Made by a program: the position numbers and the translations under genes. The notes below the pieces were generated by a model. It made no database searches, was not told the origin of the DNA, and saw only the letters and a list, made by a program, of their open reading frames with translations. Below are positions 45,704 through 54,999 of a DNA stretch of 64,000 nt, one piece after another (position 1 is the stretch's first letter; the number at the start of each line of letters is the position of its first letter). Source of the stretch: Arenibacter sp040216555 (GTDB taxonomy: Bacteria > Bacteroidota > Bacteroidia > Flavobacteriales > Flavobacteriaceae); NCBI GenBank assembly GCA_040216555.1, contig JAVJOW010000036.1, positions 1 through 64,000 on the forward strand, written 5' to 3'.

Positions 45704-46757
45704 AAATATCCACCCTAAATTCAAATTCCAAGAAATCCATTACGATTTTGAAGATTTAAAGGAACTATCTTATAGCCTTGTAAAAGAAGGGCAGGAGTAT
45801 GAAAAGGCCATTGGAAATTTTCTGATGGATTGGCTGGATGATTCAGATTCCCTTAAAGTCCATACCTCCGGATCCACTGGTGTCCCCAAAACAATTACTT
45901 TGAAGAAGAAACACATGGTCAATTCCGCCTTGGCCACAGGAGCATTCTTTAAAATGGGACCTGGAACTAAAGCCCTTCAATGTCTGTCTACAGACCATAT
46001 AGCGGGAAAAATGATGCTGGTCAGGGCCATGGTACTTGGCTGGGAAATAGACATAGTGCTACCCTCTTCCGATCCTTTGCAATTCACTTCCAATCATTAC
46101 GACTTTGTGGCAATGGTGCCTTTGCAGGTGCAGGGTTCAATATCAAATCTAAACAAAATAGACACTTTAATAATTGGGGGAACACCGATTTCCCCTGAAT
46201 TAAAATCAGGCCTGAATAAGGTAGATACACATATTTTTGAGACTTATGGAATGACCGAGACCATTACGCATATTGCCGTGAGGGAGCTTTCCAAAGATTC
46301 TGTCAACAACAATTTTAAAGCGCTCCCAGAGGTTGTTTTAACAAAAGATGAAAGAGATTGTTTAGTGATCGAAGCTCCTACAGTTTCGGACGGTATTATA
46401 ACAACAAATGATGTGGTAGATCTTATTTCTACCTCAGAGTTCCAATGGTTGGGCAGGCATGACAACGTAATTAATTCGGGGGGAGTAAAAATAATTCCAG
46501 AACAACTGGAAAATAAATTGTCGTCTTTGCTCAAATCCAGATTTTTTGTAGCGGGCATCCCTGATGCATATTTAGGCCAAAAGTTGATTTTGGTAGTAGA
46601 AGGTAAGGTAGATGTGAATCAATTGTTCCATGATATCAAATCCCTTAGCTCAATTTCCAAATTTGAAATTCCCAAAGCAATATTTAGTGTAGACCATTTC
46701 GTAGAGACAGTTAGTGGAAAGGTAAATAGAAACGAAACTTTAGGAATTATAAAATAG
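45687..46757 (+). CDS. menE: o-succinylbenzoate-CoA ligase (AMP-binding)
   Basis: 356 residues, a short ANL-family enzyme as in Bacteroidota MenE. P-loop HTSGSTGVPKTITLKKKHM, then TYGMTETI, WLGRHDNVINSGGVKIIPEQ (A8 hinge) and a C-terminal Lys in SGKVNRNETL. It activates o-succinylbenzoate as CoA thioester. The start is GTG (gtgagcccaagc) inside the end of the CPBP gene, 17-nt overlap; no ATG fits. The missing men genes (menF, D, H, B, A) lie outside the window. Confidence 0.9.
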   Translation: MSPSYKNIHPKFKFQEIHYDFEDLKELSYSLVKEGQEYEKAIGNFLMDWLDDSDSLKVHTSGSTGVPKTITLKKKHMVNSALATGAFFKMGPGTKALQCLSTDHIAGKMMLVRAMVLGWEIDIVLPSSDPLQFTSNHYDFVAMVPLQVQGSISNLNKIDTLIIGGTPISPELKSGLNKVDTHIFETYGMTETITHIAVRELSKDSVNNNFKALPEVVLTKDERDCLVIEAPTVSDGIITTNDVVDLISTSEFQWLGRHDNVINSGGVKIIPEQLENKLSSLLKSRFFVAGIPDAYLGQKLILVVEGKVDVNQLFHDIKSLSSISKFEIPKAIFSVDHFVETVSGKVNRNETLGIIK

Positions 46758-46836
46758 AGAGGTTCAGGGGTTTATCTTAAATTAATTCCCTAAATTCAAG
46801 AATTGAATATGACTTTCAAATTCTAAAGTGTACCTA

Positions 46837-48582
46837 ATGGCCCGGATTTTTGTAAGTATAACATTTCTCTTTGTTTTCATTTTAGGGACCTCACAGGAAA
46901 CTAAGATTACCATCAGCGGCAAGGTCACTTATATGGGCCAGGCTTTACCCAATGCCAATGTGCACATTAAAGGTACTACCGTAGGAACAAAAACGGATGC
47001 CAAAGGAAAGTATAATATAGAAGTGTTTCCTGGAAATATATTGGCTTTTACCTATTTGGGAATGCAAACCATTGAAGTAGCTGTTGATGACATGCACAAT
47101 GTAATGGACATACAGCTATCGGAACATGTAGAAGAATTGGATGAAGTAGTTGTAAAAAGGAGAAAACGTAAAAGCCAAAAAGACCTTCTTTCGGATTACG
47201 CTTCCAACACCAATTTAATTAAGTCCTCATGGGGAATACTGGACAAGGATCGGACATCATATTCGATGAGGGTCATTGATGGTAAAAATCTAATGCCCTC
47301 AGGAATTGATTTTTTGGATGCGCTACTTGTGTGGGTTCCTAATATGCTAATTGATAGGATAACTACCCCCTTGGATCCTCGAGTTTATTTGCTACAATAT
47401 GGAAGTACAAAAGTCCCTGTCTTATTTGATGTGGATGGATTTGTGCATGAAAAAGCTCCTACATTTATTGCTGTTCAGGAAATTGAACGTGTTGCGGTAC
47501 TTACCAGAAATGGTGCTTTTGCCAGATATGGACCTAGAGCTGCTGGCGGAGTAATTATTATAAATACCAAGGAGCAGACACGCATAGACGATTTAGGGGT
47601 AAAACGAATCTACAATAATTTAGGGTTAAGGGATAGTATTAATGATCAGTTAGCTATAAATCAGGCATATGTTCCAGAAATTCCTGAGTATATTAAAGAA
47701 TATTCTTTGGACGATACGGAAGAAAAGGCAGATCATATTTTTAGAAATCAAAAAACAAGGTTTGGCAACTCTCCCTATTATCTACTTGACATTTCCGAAT
47801 ATTTCAGAAACACTTGGGGCAACAACAAAAAGTCAATTGCACTTCTGGATACCATGGCCCACCAATTCGCCCATGACGCCATAGCGCTAAAAGCATTGGC
47901 CTATAGGTATGAAAAATTAGGTTCATTGGAAAGTGCCTTACAGCAATACTTGGCGATTCTGAAATTGAAACCAAGGGATGCCCAGTCGCACAGGGATTTG
48001 GCCAATGCTTATGATGAAATAGGGAATTACCAAAAGGCATTACATATTTATTCCCGTTATGAGCTGGCCGTAAACGATCTGGATTCTGTTCCATTTGACA
48101 AATATGGTACTGACGAGCTTATTACTACGGAACGAATGAATATTATTAAACTCAACGCAGGGAAGTTTTTTTTGGAAAGTGGGTCCTTGGAAGAAAGTAA
48201 TACATATCCTGGGAGCAGGGTATTATTTGAATGGAATAACAATGCAGCCCAATTTGAATTACAATTTGTAAATCCTGAAAAGTATTATGACAGTTGGGAA
48301 TATACTGTTGCAACTAAGGAAGCCGAATTGTCCGCAGCAATTTCAAAGGGATACTCCAGTAAACAATTCTTTTTGGACGATAAACTGAAAGGGGAATGGG
48401 TGGTTAACATTTCTTACTTCGGAAATGGTTCACAAGACCCAACCTACCTAAAAGTAACCACATTTTTTGATTACGGCACTATGGAGCAAAGGCAGTCTAT
48501 TAAGGTTTTTAAACTCACCGAAATTAAGGAAGATTCTTATTTGTGTAGAATCAATACGGATTTAAAATTATTTATTGAATAA
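46837..48582 (+). CDS. TonB-plug / carboxypeptidase-like regulatory protein with TPRs, no barrel
   Basis: 581 residues from the ATG at 46837 (the frame also has an earlier GTG). Signal peptide, a CarboxypepD_reg-like domain (ISGKVTYMGQALPNANVHIK...YLGMQTIEVAV), a 'VEELDEVVVK' linker as in SusC proteins, then a plug-like domain (residues about 135-245: MPSGIDFLDAL, VLFDVDGFV, YGPRAAGGVIIINTK). No barrel follows. Instead there is a TPR pair (about 345-420) and a C-terminal beta domain. So it is a SusC-like N-terminus without a pore. Role unknown; possibly a periplasmic or surface binding protein. Confidence 0.85.
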   Translation: MARIFVSITFLFVFILGTSQETKITISGKVTYMGQALPNANVHIKGTTVGTKTDAKGKYNIEVFPGNILAFTYLGMQTIEVAVDDMHNVMDIQLSEHVEELDEVVVKRRKRKSQKDLLSDYASNTNLIKSSWGILDKDRTSYSMRVIDGKNLMPSGIDFLDALLVWVPNMLIDRITTPLDPRVYLLQYGSTKVPVLFDVDGFVHEKAPTFIAVQEIERVAVLTRNGAFARYGPRAAGGVIIINTKEQTRIDDLGVKRIYNNLGLRDSINDQLAINQAYVPEIPEYIKEYSLDDTEEKADHIFRNQKTRFGNSPYYLLDISEYFRNTWGNNKKSIALLDTMAHQFAHDAIALKALAYRYEKLGSLESALQQYLAILKLKPRDAQSHRDLANAYDEIGNYQKALHIYSRYELAVNDLDSVPFDKYGTDELITTERMNIIKLNAGKFFLESGSLEESNTYPGSRVLFEWNNNAAQFELQFVNPEKYYDSWEYTVATKEAELSAAISKGYSSKQFFLDDKLKGEWVVNISYFGNGSQDPTYLKVTTFFDYGTMEQRQSIKVFKLTEIKEDSYLCRINTDLKLFIE

Positions 48583-48687
48583 ACTTCGCGCCTTGGCAGG
48601 GCTAAAATGCAACTAGTATTACATCTACACATTGACACATTATTTCTTTTCAACATTGGTACCTTAAAACATTACCAAATTATCCCA

Positions 48688-48754
48688 TTTCCAAATCCTC
48701 AAATTAAAAAATTGGTGCATTGTTAGATTGGTACTTTTCCAAATCCTCAAATTA
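48688..48754. repeat. 19-nt direct repeat between the plug gene and the carboxylase gene
   Basis: TTTCCAAATCCTCAAATTA occurs at 48688-48706 and 48736-48754, the second copy ending right at the carboxylase stop. Between them lie variants (ATTGGT-C/G-A). Perhaps a degraded tandem repeat. Confidence 0.7.
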
Positions 48755-50383
48755 TCAAACCTGTACCACCCCCATATTAAATGGCTTTTCAATAGGAGCA
48801 TGGTTTGCTGCCTCAATGCCCATAGATATCCATTTCCTAGTGTCCAGAGGATCAATTACTGCATCTGTCCATAAACGGGAGGCTGCATAATAGGGCGATA
48901 TCTGATTATCATATCGCTGTTTTATTATATTAAAAAGTTCGTTTTCCTGCGCCTCCGTTATTTTCTCGCCTTTCTTCTTTAAGGAAGCTGTTTCTATCTG
49001 TAGTAACACTTTGGCCGCCGAATTACCACTCATTACCGCCAATTCGGCACTGGGCCAGGCCACAATTAGTCTTGGGTCGTACGCTTTTCCGCACATGGCA
49101 TAATTGCCCGCTCCGTAACTATTGCCAACAATAACAGTGAATTTAGGGACTACGGAATTACTGACCGCGTTCACCATTTTTGCCCCATCCTTTATAATTC
49201 CCCCATGCTCACTTTTACTACCTACCATAAAACCGGTAACATCCTGTAAAAACACCAAGGGAATTTTCTTCTGGTTACAATTGGCTATAAAACGAGTGGC
49301 CTTATCCGCAGAATCAGAATAGATGACTCCTCCAAATTGCATTTCCCCATTTTTGGTCTTTACCACCTTGCGTTGGTTGGCAACGATACCCACTGCCCAT
49401 CCATCTATGCGGGCATATCCAGTAAGTAGAGTTTTTCCATAGCCCTCCTTGTATTGTTCAAAATCGGAATTATCTACCAGTCGATTTATAATTTCCAACA
49501 TTTCGTATTGTTCGGCCCTCGATTTTGGAATTAAACCATAGATATCATCTTCCTTATCCTTGGGATTTGCTGCTGGGATTCTGTTGTATCCAGCCTTATC
49601 AAAGTCGCCTATTTTCCCTATAATGTTCTTTATGGTATCCAAAGCGTCTTTATCGTCCTTTGCTTTGTAATCCGTTACCCCGCTAATTTCACAATGGGTA
49701 GTGGCACCTCCCAAGGTTTCATTATCAATAACTTCTCCTATGGCAGCCTTGACCAAATAACTACCCGCCAAAAAAATACTCCCCGTTTTGTCCACTATTA
49801 AAGCCTCATCGCTCATTATGGGAAGATAGGCCCCGCCTGCAACGCAACTGCCCATAACAGCTGAAATTTGGGTAATTCCCATACTGCTCATAACAGCATT
49901 GTTTCTAAAAATTCTACCAAAGTGTTCCTTGTCCGGAAATATTTCGTCCTGCATGGGAAGGTATACCCCGGCGCTATCGACCAGGTAAATAATGGGCAAG
50001 CGATTTTCAATGGAAATTTCTTGGGCCCTTAGGTTCTTTTTTGCGGTGATAGGAAACCAAGCTCCTGCTTTTACTGTGGCATCATTGGCCACAACAATAC
50101 ATTGTTTGCCCTGTACATAGCCAATTTTTACTACAACGCCTCCGGAGGGACATCCACCATGAGCCTCGTACATACCATCACCTGCAAAGGCCCCAATTTC
50201 AATCGACTCCCTGTCCTGGTCCAAAAGATACTCAATACGCTCCCTGGCACTTAATTTACCTTGGGCATGCTGTTTTTCCAATCTGCTTTTCCCGCCTCCA
50301 AGTTTTACCTTGGCCAGTTTATGTTTTAATGCTGATAGTAGTAATTTATTGTGGTCTTCGTTCTTGTTGAAGTTGATATCCAT
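48755..50383 (-). CDS. Acyl-CoA carboxylase, carboxyltransferase (beta) subunit
   Basis: 542 residues. Carboxyltransferase of the methylcrotonyl/propionyl-CoA type: ARERIEYLLD, VVANDATVKAGAWFP, IYLVDSAGVYLPMQDEIFPD, MGSCVAGGAYLPIMSDE, FLQDVTGFMVG, GNSYGAGNYAMCGKAY and RLWTDAVIDP. 'YLPMQDEIFPD' and the acyl pocket text fit methylcrotonyl-CoA carboxylase, but propionyl-CoA cannot be excluded. The biotin/alpha subunit is not in the window. Confidence 0.9.
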   Translation of the reverse strand: MDINFNKNEDHNKLLLSALKHKLAKVKLGGGKSRLEKQHAQGKLSARERIEYLLDQDRESIEIGAFAGDGMYEAHGGCPSGGVVVKIGYVQGKQCIVVANDATVKAGAWFPITAKKNLRAQEISIENRLPIIYLVDSAGVYLPMQDEIFPDKEHFGRIFRNNAVMSSMGITQISAVMGSCVAGGAYLPIMSDEALIVDKTGSIFLAGSYLVKAAIGEVIDNETLGGATTHCEISGVTDYKAKDDKDALDTIKNIIGKIGDFDKAGYNRIPAANPKDKEDDIYGLIPKSRAEQYEMLEIINRLVDNSDFEQYKEGYGKTLLTGYARIDGWAVGIVANQRKVVKTKNGEMQFGGVIYSDSADKATRFIANCNQKKIPLVFLQDVTGFMVGSKSEHGGIIKDGAKMVNAVSNSVVPKFTVIVGNSYGAGNYAMCGKAYDPRLIVAWPSAELAVMSGNSAAKVLLQIETASLKKKGEKITEAQENELFNIIKQRYDNQISPYYAASRLWTDAVIDPLDTRKWISMGIEAANHAPIEKPFNMGVVQV

Positions 50384-50456
50384 GTTGAGACGCCTTTCTT
50401 TTGCGCAATAAAGATAAGGAGTTATATTTATTAACTTTAACTAAATTATATTCTAA

Positions 50457-51440
50457 ATGAGCGAAAAAGTAAAATGGGGAATTATTGGATTGGGTAATAT
50501 TGCCCGTAATTTTGTTAAGGACCTTGCCCTGATCAAGGAAGCTCAAATTTACGCAGCGGCTTCAAGAAATTTGGAAAAGGCCAAGGGGTTTGCCGAGGAA
50601 TATAATATTCCTAATGCCTTTGGAAGCTATAAGGAACTTTTAGAGTGCAAAGAAGTTGATGTGGTCTATATTGCTACTCCCCACACTTCCCATTGCGAGT
50701 TATCAATAATGGCCATGGAACATGGCAAACATGTGCTATGTGAAAAGCCAATGGGCATAAATAGGGGAGAGGTCGAAAAAATGATCGCATCGGCCCAACA
50801 AAACAAGGTTTTCTTAATGGAAGCGTTATGGAGCAGGTTTAATCCTTCCATCCGGAAGGTAAAACAAATGGTAGATTCTGGAGATATTGGTCCATTGGCA
50901 TTTGTACGTGCGGATTTTGCCTTTTACGCCCTGGATAGGGACTTTGAAGGGAGGGTGCTAAATCCTGGACTCGCTGGTGGATCCTTATTGGATATCGGCA
51001 TTTATCCCATTTTTATTGCCTATTTACTTCTTGGCAAGCCAGATCAAATATTTTCTACCTCCAACTTTCATGACAATGGTGTCGAGGTACAAACTTCAAT
51101 GATCTTTAAATACCCCAAGGCCCAGGCGATTTTGTATTCAGGGTTTACAAGTCGATCAGAAATGAAGGCGGAAATATCAGGAGAAAAGGGAACTATCTAT
51201 ATACCGGCAAGATGGCATGAAGCCCAGGGATATACCGTTGAGAGAAATGGAGAAAAGGAAGAGTTCGTCATACCAACTACAGGTAGGGGGTATTTTTACG
51301 AAATAAAGGAGGTTCACCACTGTCTGGACCAAGGAAAGTTGGAAAGCCGTCTCTGGAGCCATCAGAATAGTTTGGATTTAATAAGCTTAATGGACACCGT
51401 GAGAAAACAAAATGGGATTGTATTTCCTTTTGAGGAATAA
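50457..51440 (+). CDS. Gfo/Idh/MocA family oxidoreductase
   Basis: 327 residues. Rossmann start WGIIGLGNIARNFVKDL, then VYIATPHTSH, the EKP motif (LCEKPMGINR) with its catalytic Lys, and the C-terminal beta-sheet domain with GGSLLDIGIYPI. Similar to NAD(P)-dependent trans-1,2-dihydrobenzenediol / sugar dehydrogenases. Substrate unknown. Divergent from the carboxylase gene with 73 nt between. Confidence 0.92.
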   Translation: MSEKVKWGIIGLGNIARNFVKDLALIKEAQIYAAASRNLEKAKGFAEEYNIPNAFGSYKELLECKEVDVVYIATPHTSHCELSIMAMEHGKHVLCEKPMGINRGEVEKMIASAQQNKVFLMEALWSRFNPSIRKVKQMVDSGDIGPLAFVRADFAFYALDRDFEGRVLNPGLAGGSLLDIGIYPIFIAYLLLGKPDQIFSTSNFHDNGVEVQTSMIFKYPKAQAILYSGFTSRSEMKAEISGEKGTIYIPARWHEAQGYTVERNGEKEEFVIPTTGRGYFYEIKEVHHCLDQGKLESRLWSHQNSLDLISLMDTVRKQNGIVFPFEE

Positions 51441-51667
51441 AAGGTTAAACCCCAAGGGAAGACCTGAATCCCTATTAGGAAACAATCCAAGGGTAGTGGT
51501 ATTACACTAGAAACTCCACTAAACAGGCGAAATTCGTTCGACTATCGTATTTCAATGAGCCTGCGGCTCCTGAAATATTTGTTTCATGAATAAAGTTTTT
51601 TTGTAAGATGATAAATTCTTGTAAAATTTACGATATTTGAGGCTCTACAAACCAAACCAGTTAAAAA

Positions 51668-51850
51668 ATGGGAATGAATAAGAATACAGTGCTTGCATGG
51701 GCAACCTTTATAATGATAATTGTAGGTCTTTCGCTTATTGCGTTGGGTGCTTTTAGATACGATGATGTAGCCGGATGGGGATTTGCCTCGGTTGGAATAG
51801 GTTTCTTTGCAATTGCATGGGTATTTAATGCACTAAAGGGAAGGGTATAA
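51668..51850 (+). CDS. Small two-TM membrane protein, CAL67264 family
   Basis: 60 residues with two hydrophobic segments (LAWATFIMIIVGLSLIALGAF and GFASVGIGFFAIAWVFNAL) separated by RYDDVAGW. I recognise a small Flavobacteriaceae family named CAL67264. ATG at 51668. Function unknown. Confidence 0.8.
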   Translation: MGMNKNTVLAWATFIMIIVGLSLIALGAFRYDDVAGWGFASVGIGFFAIAWVFNALKGRV

Positions 51851-51987
51851 ACAGCCACTGCGGATTTAGTATTTTGAAAATTGAGGTCCAACTTGGCATC
51901 ATATTGGAAAACTAACAGCTAAAGACTACAAGTAACTGGCCTTCTGTTTATAATTAGAATAATCAAAATTAATAATACATATATAAT

Positions 51988-53679
51988 ATGTCGGACGATA
52001 AGAAAGTCATTTTCTCGATGTCTGGGGTTACTAAAACGTACAAAACTGCCAATACCCCGGTATTAAAGAATATTTATTTAAGTTTCTTTTACGGAGCTAA
52101 GATCGGAATTTTGGGTCTTAATGGTTCCGGTAAATCTACCCTGCTCAAGATTATTGCCGGCGTTGATAAGAACTTTCAGGGAGATGTAGTTTTTTCCCCG
52201 GGCTATAAGGTAGGTTATTTGGAACAGGAGCCGCAATTGGACGAGAACAAGACCGTTTTGGAAGTAGTTAAGGAAGGCGTGGCAGATACTGTTGCCATCC
52301 TGGATGAATACAATAAGATCAACGATATGTTCGGACTTCCCGAGGTCTATGAGGATGCTGATAAAATGCAAAAACTCATGGATAAGCAGGCCGAACTTCA
52401 GGATAGGATAGATGCTACCAATGCTTGGGAACTGGACAACAAATTGGAAGTTGCCATGGACGCCTTGCGTACCCCGGATTCCGATAAGAAAATCGGAATA
52501 CTTTCCGGAGGTGAAAAAAGACGTGTGGCCCTGTGCAGATTGTTGTTGCAGGAACCTGAAATTCTATTGTTGGATGAACCTACAAACCATTTGGATGCCG
52601 AATCGGTTCATTGGTTGGAGCATCATTTGGCAGAGTACAAAGGCACCGTTATAGCCGTTACCCACGATAGGTATTTCTTGGATAATGTAGCCGGATGGAT
52701 CTTGGAATTGGATAGGGGGGAAGGCATTCCTTGGAAAGGAAACTACTCCAGCTGGTTGGACCAAAAATCCAAGCGCATGGCCCAGGAAAGTAAAACAGCC
52801 TCCAAAAGACAGAAAATATTGGAAAGAGAGCTGGATTGGGTGCGACAAGGGGCCAAAGGTAGACAGACCAAACAAAAGGCCCGTTTACAGAACTATGACA
52901 AATTGATGAGCCAGGACCAGAAACAATTGGATGAAAAACTAGAGATCTACATCCCTAACGGACCTCGATTGGGGACCAATGTAATAGAAGCCAATGGGGT
53001 GAGCAAGGCCTACGGGGATAAATTACTTTATGAGGACTTGAATTTTAAATTGCCGCAGGCGGGCATTGTAGGTATTATTGGTCCTAACGGGGCTGGTAAA
53101 ACCACTATTTTCCGTATGATTATGGGAGAAGAGCAACCTGATAAAGGGGAGTTTATAGTAGGGGAAACGGCAAAAATCGCCTATGTGGACCAGAGTCATT
53201 CCAACATAGATCCCAATAAAACTATTTGGCAGAATTTTAGCGATGAACAGGAATTGATCATGATGGGTGGTAGACAGGTGAATTCCAGAGCTTATTTAAG
53301 TCGATTCAATTTTTCCGGAAGTGAGCAGAACAAAAAGGTAGATATGCTTTCCGGTGGGGAGCGCAACCGTCTGCATTTGGCTATGACCCTTAAAGAAGAG
53401 GGCAATGTTCTTCTCTTGGATGAGCCAACCAACGATTTGGATGTTAACACCCTAAGGGCCTTGGAGGAAGGTTTGGAAAATTTTGCCGGATGTGCCGTGG
53501 TCATTTCCCACGACAGGTGGTTCCTGGATAGGATTTGTACCCATATCTTGTCATTTGAAGGTGATTCCCAAGTGTATTTCTTTGAAGGATCTTTCTCTGA
53601 ATACGAAGAAAATAAGAAGAAACGTTTAGGAGGCGATTTAATACCTAAGCGACTAAAGTATAAAAAGTTGGTACGCTAA
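51988..53679 (+). CDS. ettA: Energy-dependent translational throttle ABC-F protein EttA
   Basis: 563 residues, ABC-F ATPase that binds the ribosomal E site and gates the first elongation step by ADP/ATP ratio. Two ATPase modules: Walker A GLNGSGKST and GPNGAGKTT, signatures ILSGGEKRRVAL and LSGGERNRLHL, Walker B LLDEPTNHLD and LLDEPTNDLD. EttA signs are YKVGYLEQEPQLD near residue 75 and the arm domain. Followed by a good terminator (53699-53746). Complete. Confidence 0.94.
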   Translation: MSDDKKVIFSMSGVTKTYKTANTPVLKNIYLSFFYGAKIGILGLNGSGKSTLLKIIAGVDKNFQGDVVFSPGYKVGYLEQEPQLDENKTVLEVVKEGVADTVAILDEYNKINDMFGLPEVYEDADKMQKLMDKQAELQDRIDATNAWELDNKLEVAMDALRTPDSDKKIGILSGGEKRRVALCRLLLQEPEILLLDEPTNHLDAESVHWLEHHLAEYKGTVIAVTHDRYFLDNVAGWILELDRGEGIPWKGNYSSWLDQKSKRMAQESKTASKRQKILERELDWVRQGAKGRQTKQKARLQNYDKLMSQDQKQLDEKLEIYIPNGPRLGTNVIEANGVSKAYGDKLLYEDLNFKLPQAGIVGIIGPNGAGKTTIFRMIMGEEQPDKGEFIVGETAKIAYVDQSHSNIDPNKTIWQNFSDEQELIMMGGRQVNSRAYLSRFNFSGSEQNKKVDMLSGGERNRLHLAMTLKEEGNVLLLDEPTNDLDVNTLRALEEGLENFAGCAVVISHDRWFLDRICTHILSFEGDSQVYFFEGSFSEYEENKKKRLGGDLIPKRLKYKKLVR

Positions 53680-53698
53680 TTCAACTGATTTATATAAC

Positions 53699-53746
53699 AA
53701 TACACTGTTGTCATAATTTTTTGTGGCAACAGCGTATTTTTTTTTT
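53699..53746 (+). terminator. Intrinsic terminator of ettA
   Basis: AATAC-A-CTGTTG and CAACAG-C-GTATT form an interrupted stem around a 16-nt loop, followed by a run of T (53737-53746). Twenty nt after the stop. Confidence 0.75.
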
Positions 53747-53823
53747 AACTGAAACCTATAGTTTAAGGGGGGTTGGACTTAAATCTAATTTTGAACTGCT
53801 TATTATCACTTTTTCTAATATGA

Positions 53824-53973
53824 TGTTTCTTTCTCCTCAAGCAGCGGACAAAAACATCTCAAGTCGCTATTGTGACATACTTTCAAAACATTGGTTTTAA
53901 GGTAGATAATAAAGACGACTATGGTAGAGAGATAGCTGTAGTTTTAGGTTATAATTTGAAGGTTGCCAAGTAG
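53824..53973 (+). pseudogene. Possible gene remnant
   Basis: An open frame from after a stop at 53821 to TAG at 53971-53973, with coding-like text (VAIVTYFQNIGFKVDN, YGREIAVVLGY) and only a GTG start at 53872. Likely the C-terminal end of a lost gene, but I cannot name the parent. Weak call. Confidence 0.3.
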
Positions 53974-54079
53974 TCATTTCGAATGAGTATGAGAAACCGA
54001 AGGCTCACGAATACCCTTAAAATAAATATGGCAAGGGATAAATCACACATGTTGTACCCCAACAGTATGTGCGACTTCT

Positions 54080-54115
54080 CTCCCGATAATCATCGGGAGT
54101 CCCGAAAAGGGACTC
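54080..54115. repeat. Two overlapping hairpins sharing GAG
   Basis: CTCCCGAT-AATC-ATCGGGAG (54080-54099) and GAGTCCC-GAAAA-GGGACTC (54097-54115) overlap by 3 nt, so they compete. Part of a dispersed intergenic element, or a two-state RNA. Confidence 0.5.
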
Positions 54116-54186
54116 TGTGGAAGTGTCTACCGTTGGAAAACATTACCTAAATAACTCTTTACAATCAAAAATTAATTGAATTTACC

Positions 54187-54987
54187 TTAATAATCTTCCT
54201 TGGGATACCAATCCAACTGTACTACTTCAATATTGGGATTCTTAGCGTTTACCAATGCTTTAAACTTGGCGACATCCCCAACATCGGGCTTTCCTCTGTA
54301 ATGATAGGGATAAACCTGCTTAGGTTTAAATTCCAACACAGCATCCGCAGCACTTTCAACGGTCATGGTGTAGGGCAGGTTCATACAGACAAAGGCTTTG
54401 TCTATATTCTGTAAGGCCCTCATTTCAGGAATATCCTCGGTATCCCCTGAAAAATAAATGCGTTCATTATTTTTACTCAATATATAACCATTGCCTCTTC
54501 CTTTAATATGAAAGTCCTTGGCTTCCTCCCTAAGATTGTACATGGGAATTGCCTCAATGTTAATTCCATAACGTTCCTTGGATTCCCCATTATTTAAAAT
54601 ATCCAGTTGGGGAGTAAATTCTGCGGGAATTTTGTCTGCAACTGCTTGCGGAACAACAATTTTGGCTTTTTGGGTATTCAAACCCTGTAAGGTTTCCAAA
54701 CTGAAATGATCGCCATGAATGTCGGTAATCAAGATCAAGTCCGGTTCCTTTGCATTGGCAAAAGCATCCTTGCCTCCAACGGGATCTATATAGATGATGG
54801 TACCATCCCAATCCAACACCGCAGTGGCGTGTTCTATTGGCGAAATTTCAATATTAGAAATAACATCTTTCGTTTTGAGTTCAATAGCCTCTGCTTTTTC
54901 TAGGTCGGACTTGGATTTTTCCTTGCATCCCATAACCAATAGACCGGTTAATATAGCAGTTGTAATAAGATATCTTGAATGGCACAT
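54187..54987 (-). CDS. MBL-fold hydrolase lipoprotein (UlaG-like)
   Basis: 266 residues. Lipobox LLVMGC (Cys21) and Lys-rich linker. MBL fold with UlaG-like layout: ISPIEHATAVLDWDGTIIYIDPVGG, metal region ITDIHGDHFS (the usual first His of HxHxDH is Asp here, as D-I-H-G-D-H), YFSGDTEDIPEM and YPYHYRG. An exported hydrolase of unknown substrate. It follows the GNAT gene by 12 nt in the same direction, so the two are probably an operon. Confidence 0.88.
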   Translation of the reverse strand: MCHSRYLITTAILTGLLVMGCKEKSKSDLEKAEAIELKTKDVISNIEISPIEHATAVLDWDGTIIYIDPVGGKDAFANAKEPDLILITDIHGDHFSLETLQGLNTQKAKIVVPQAVADKIPAEFTPQLDILNNGESKERYGINIEAIPMYNLREEAKDFHIKGRGNGYILSKNNERIYFSGDTEDIPEMRALQNIDKAFVCMNLPYTMTVESAADAVLEFKPKQVYPYHYRGKPDVGDVAKFKALVNAKNPNIEVVQLDWYPKEDY

Positions 54988-54999
54988 AATTAGTGTATT

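Larger units (their letters stand above)
53680..54186. other. Intergenic region with terminator, relic frame and hairpins
   Basis: About 507 nt. It contains the ettA terminator, a short open frame at 53824-53973 that looks like a gene remnant, and an inverted-repeat element at 54080-54115. The text 'GTCATTTCGAATGAG...GACTTCTC' is like flavobacterial dispersed intergenic repeats. No intact gene. Confidence 0.55.

Noticed and set aside
48688..48754. Short CRISPR-like repeat
   Set aside because: Only two copies, no regular spacers and no cas genes.
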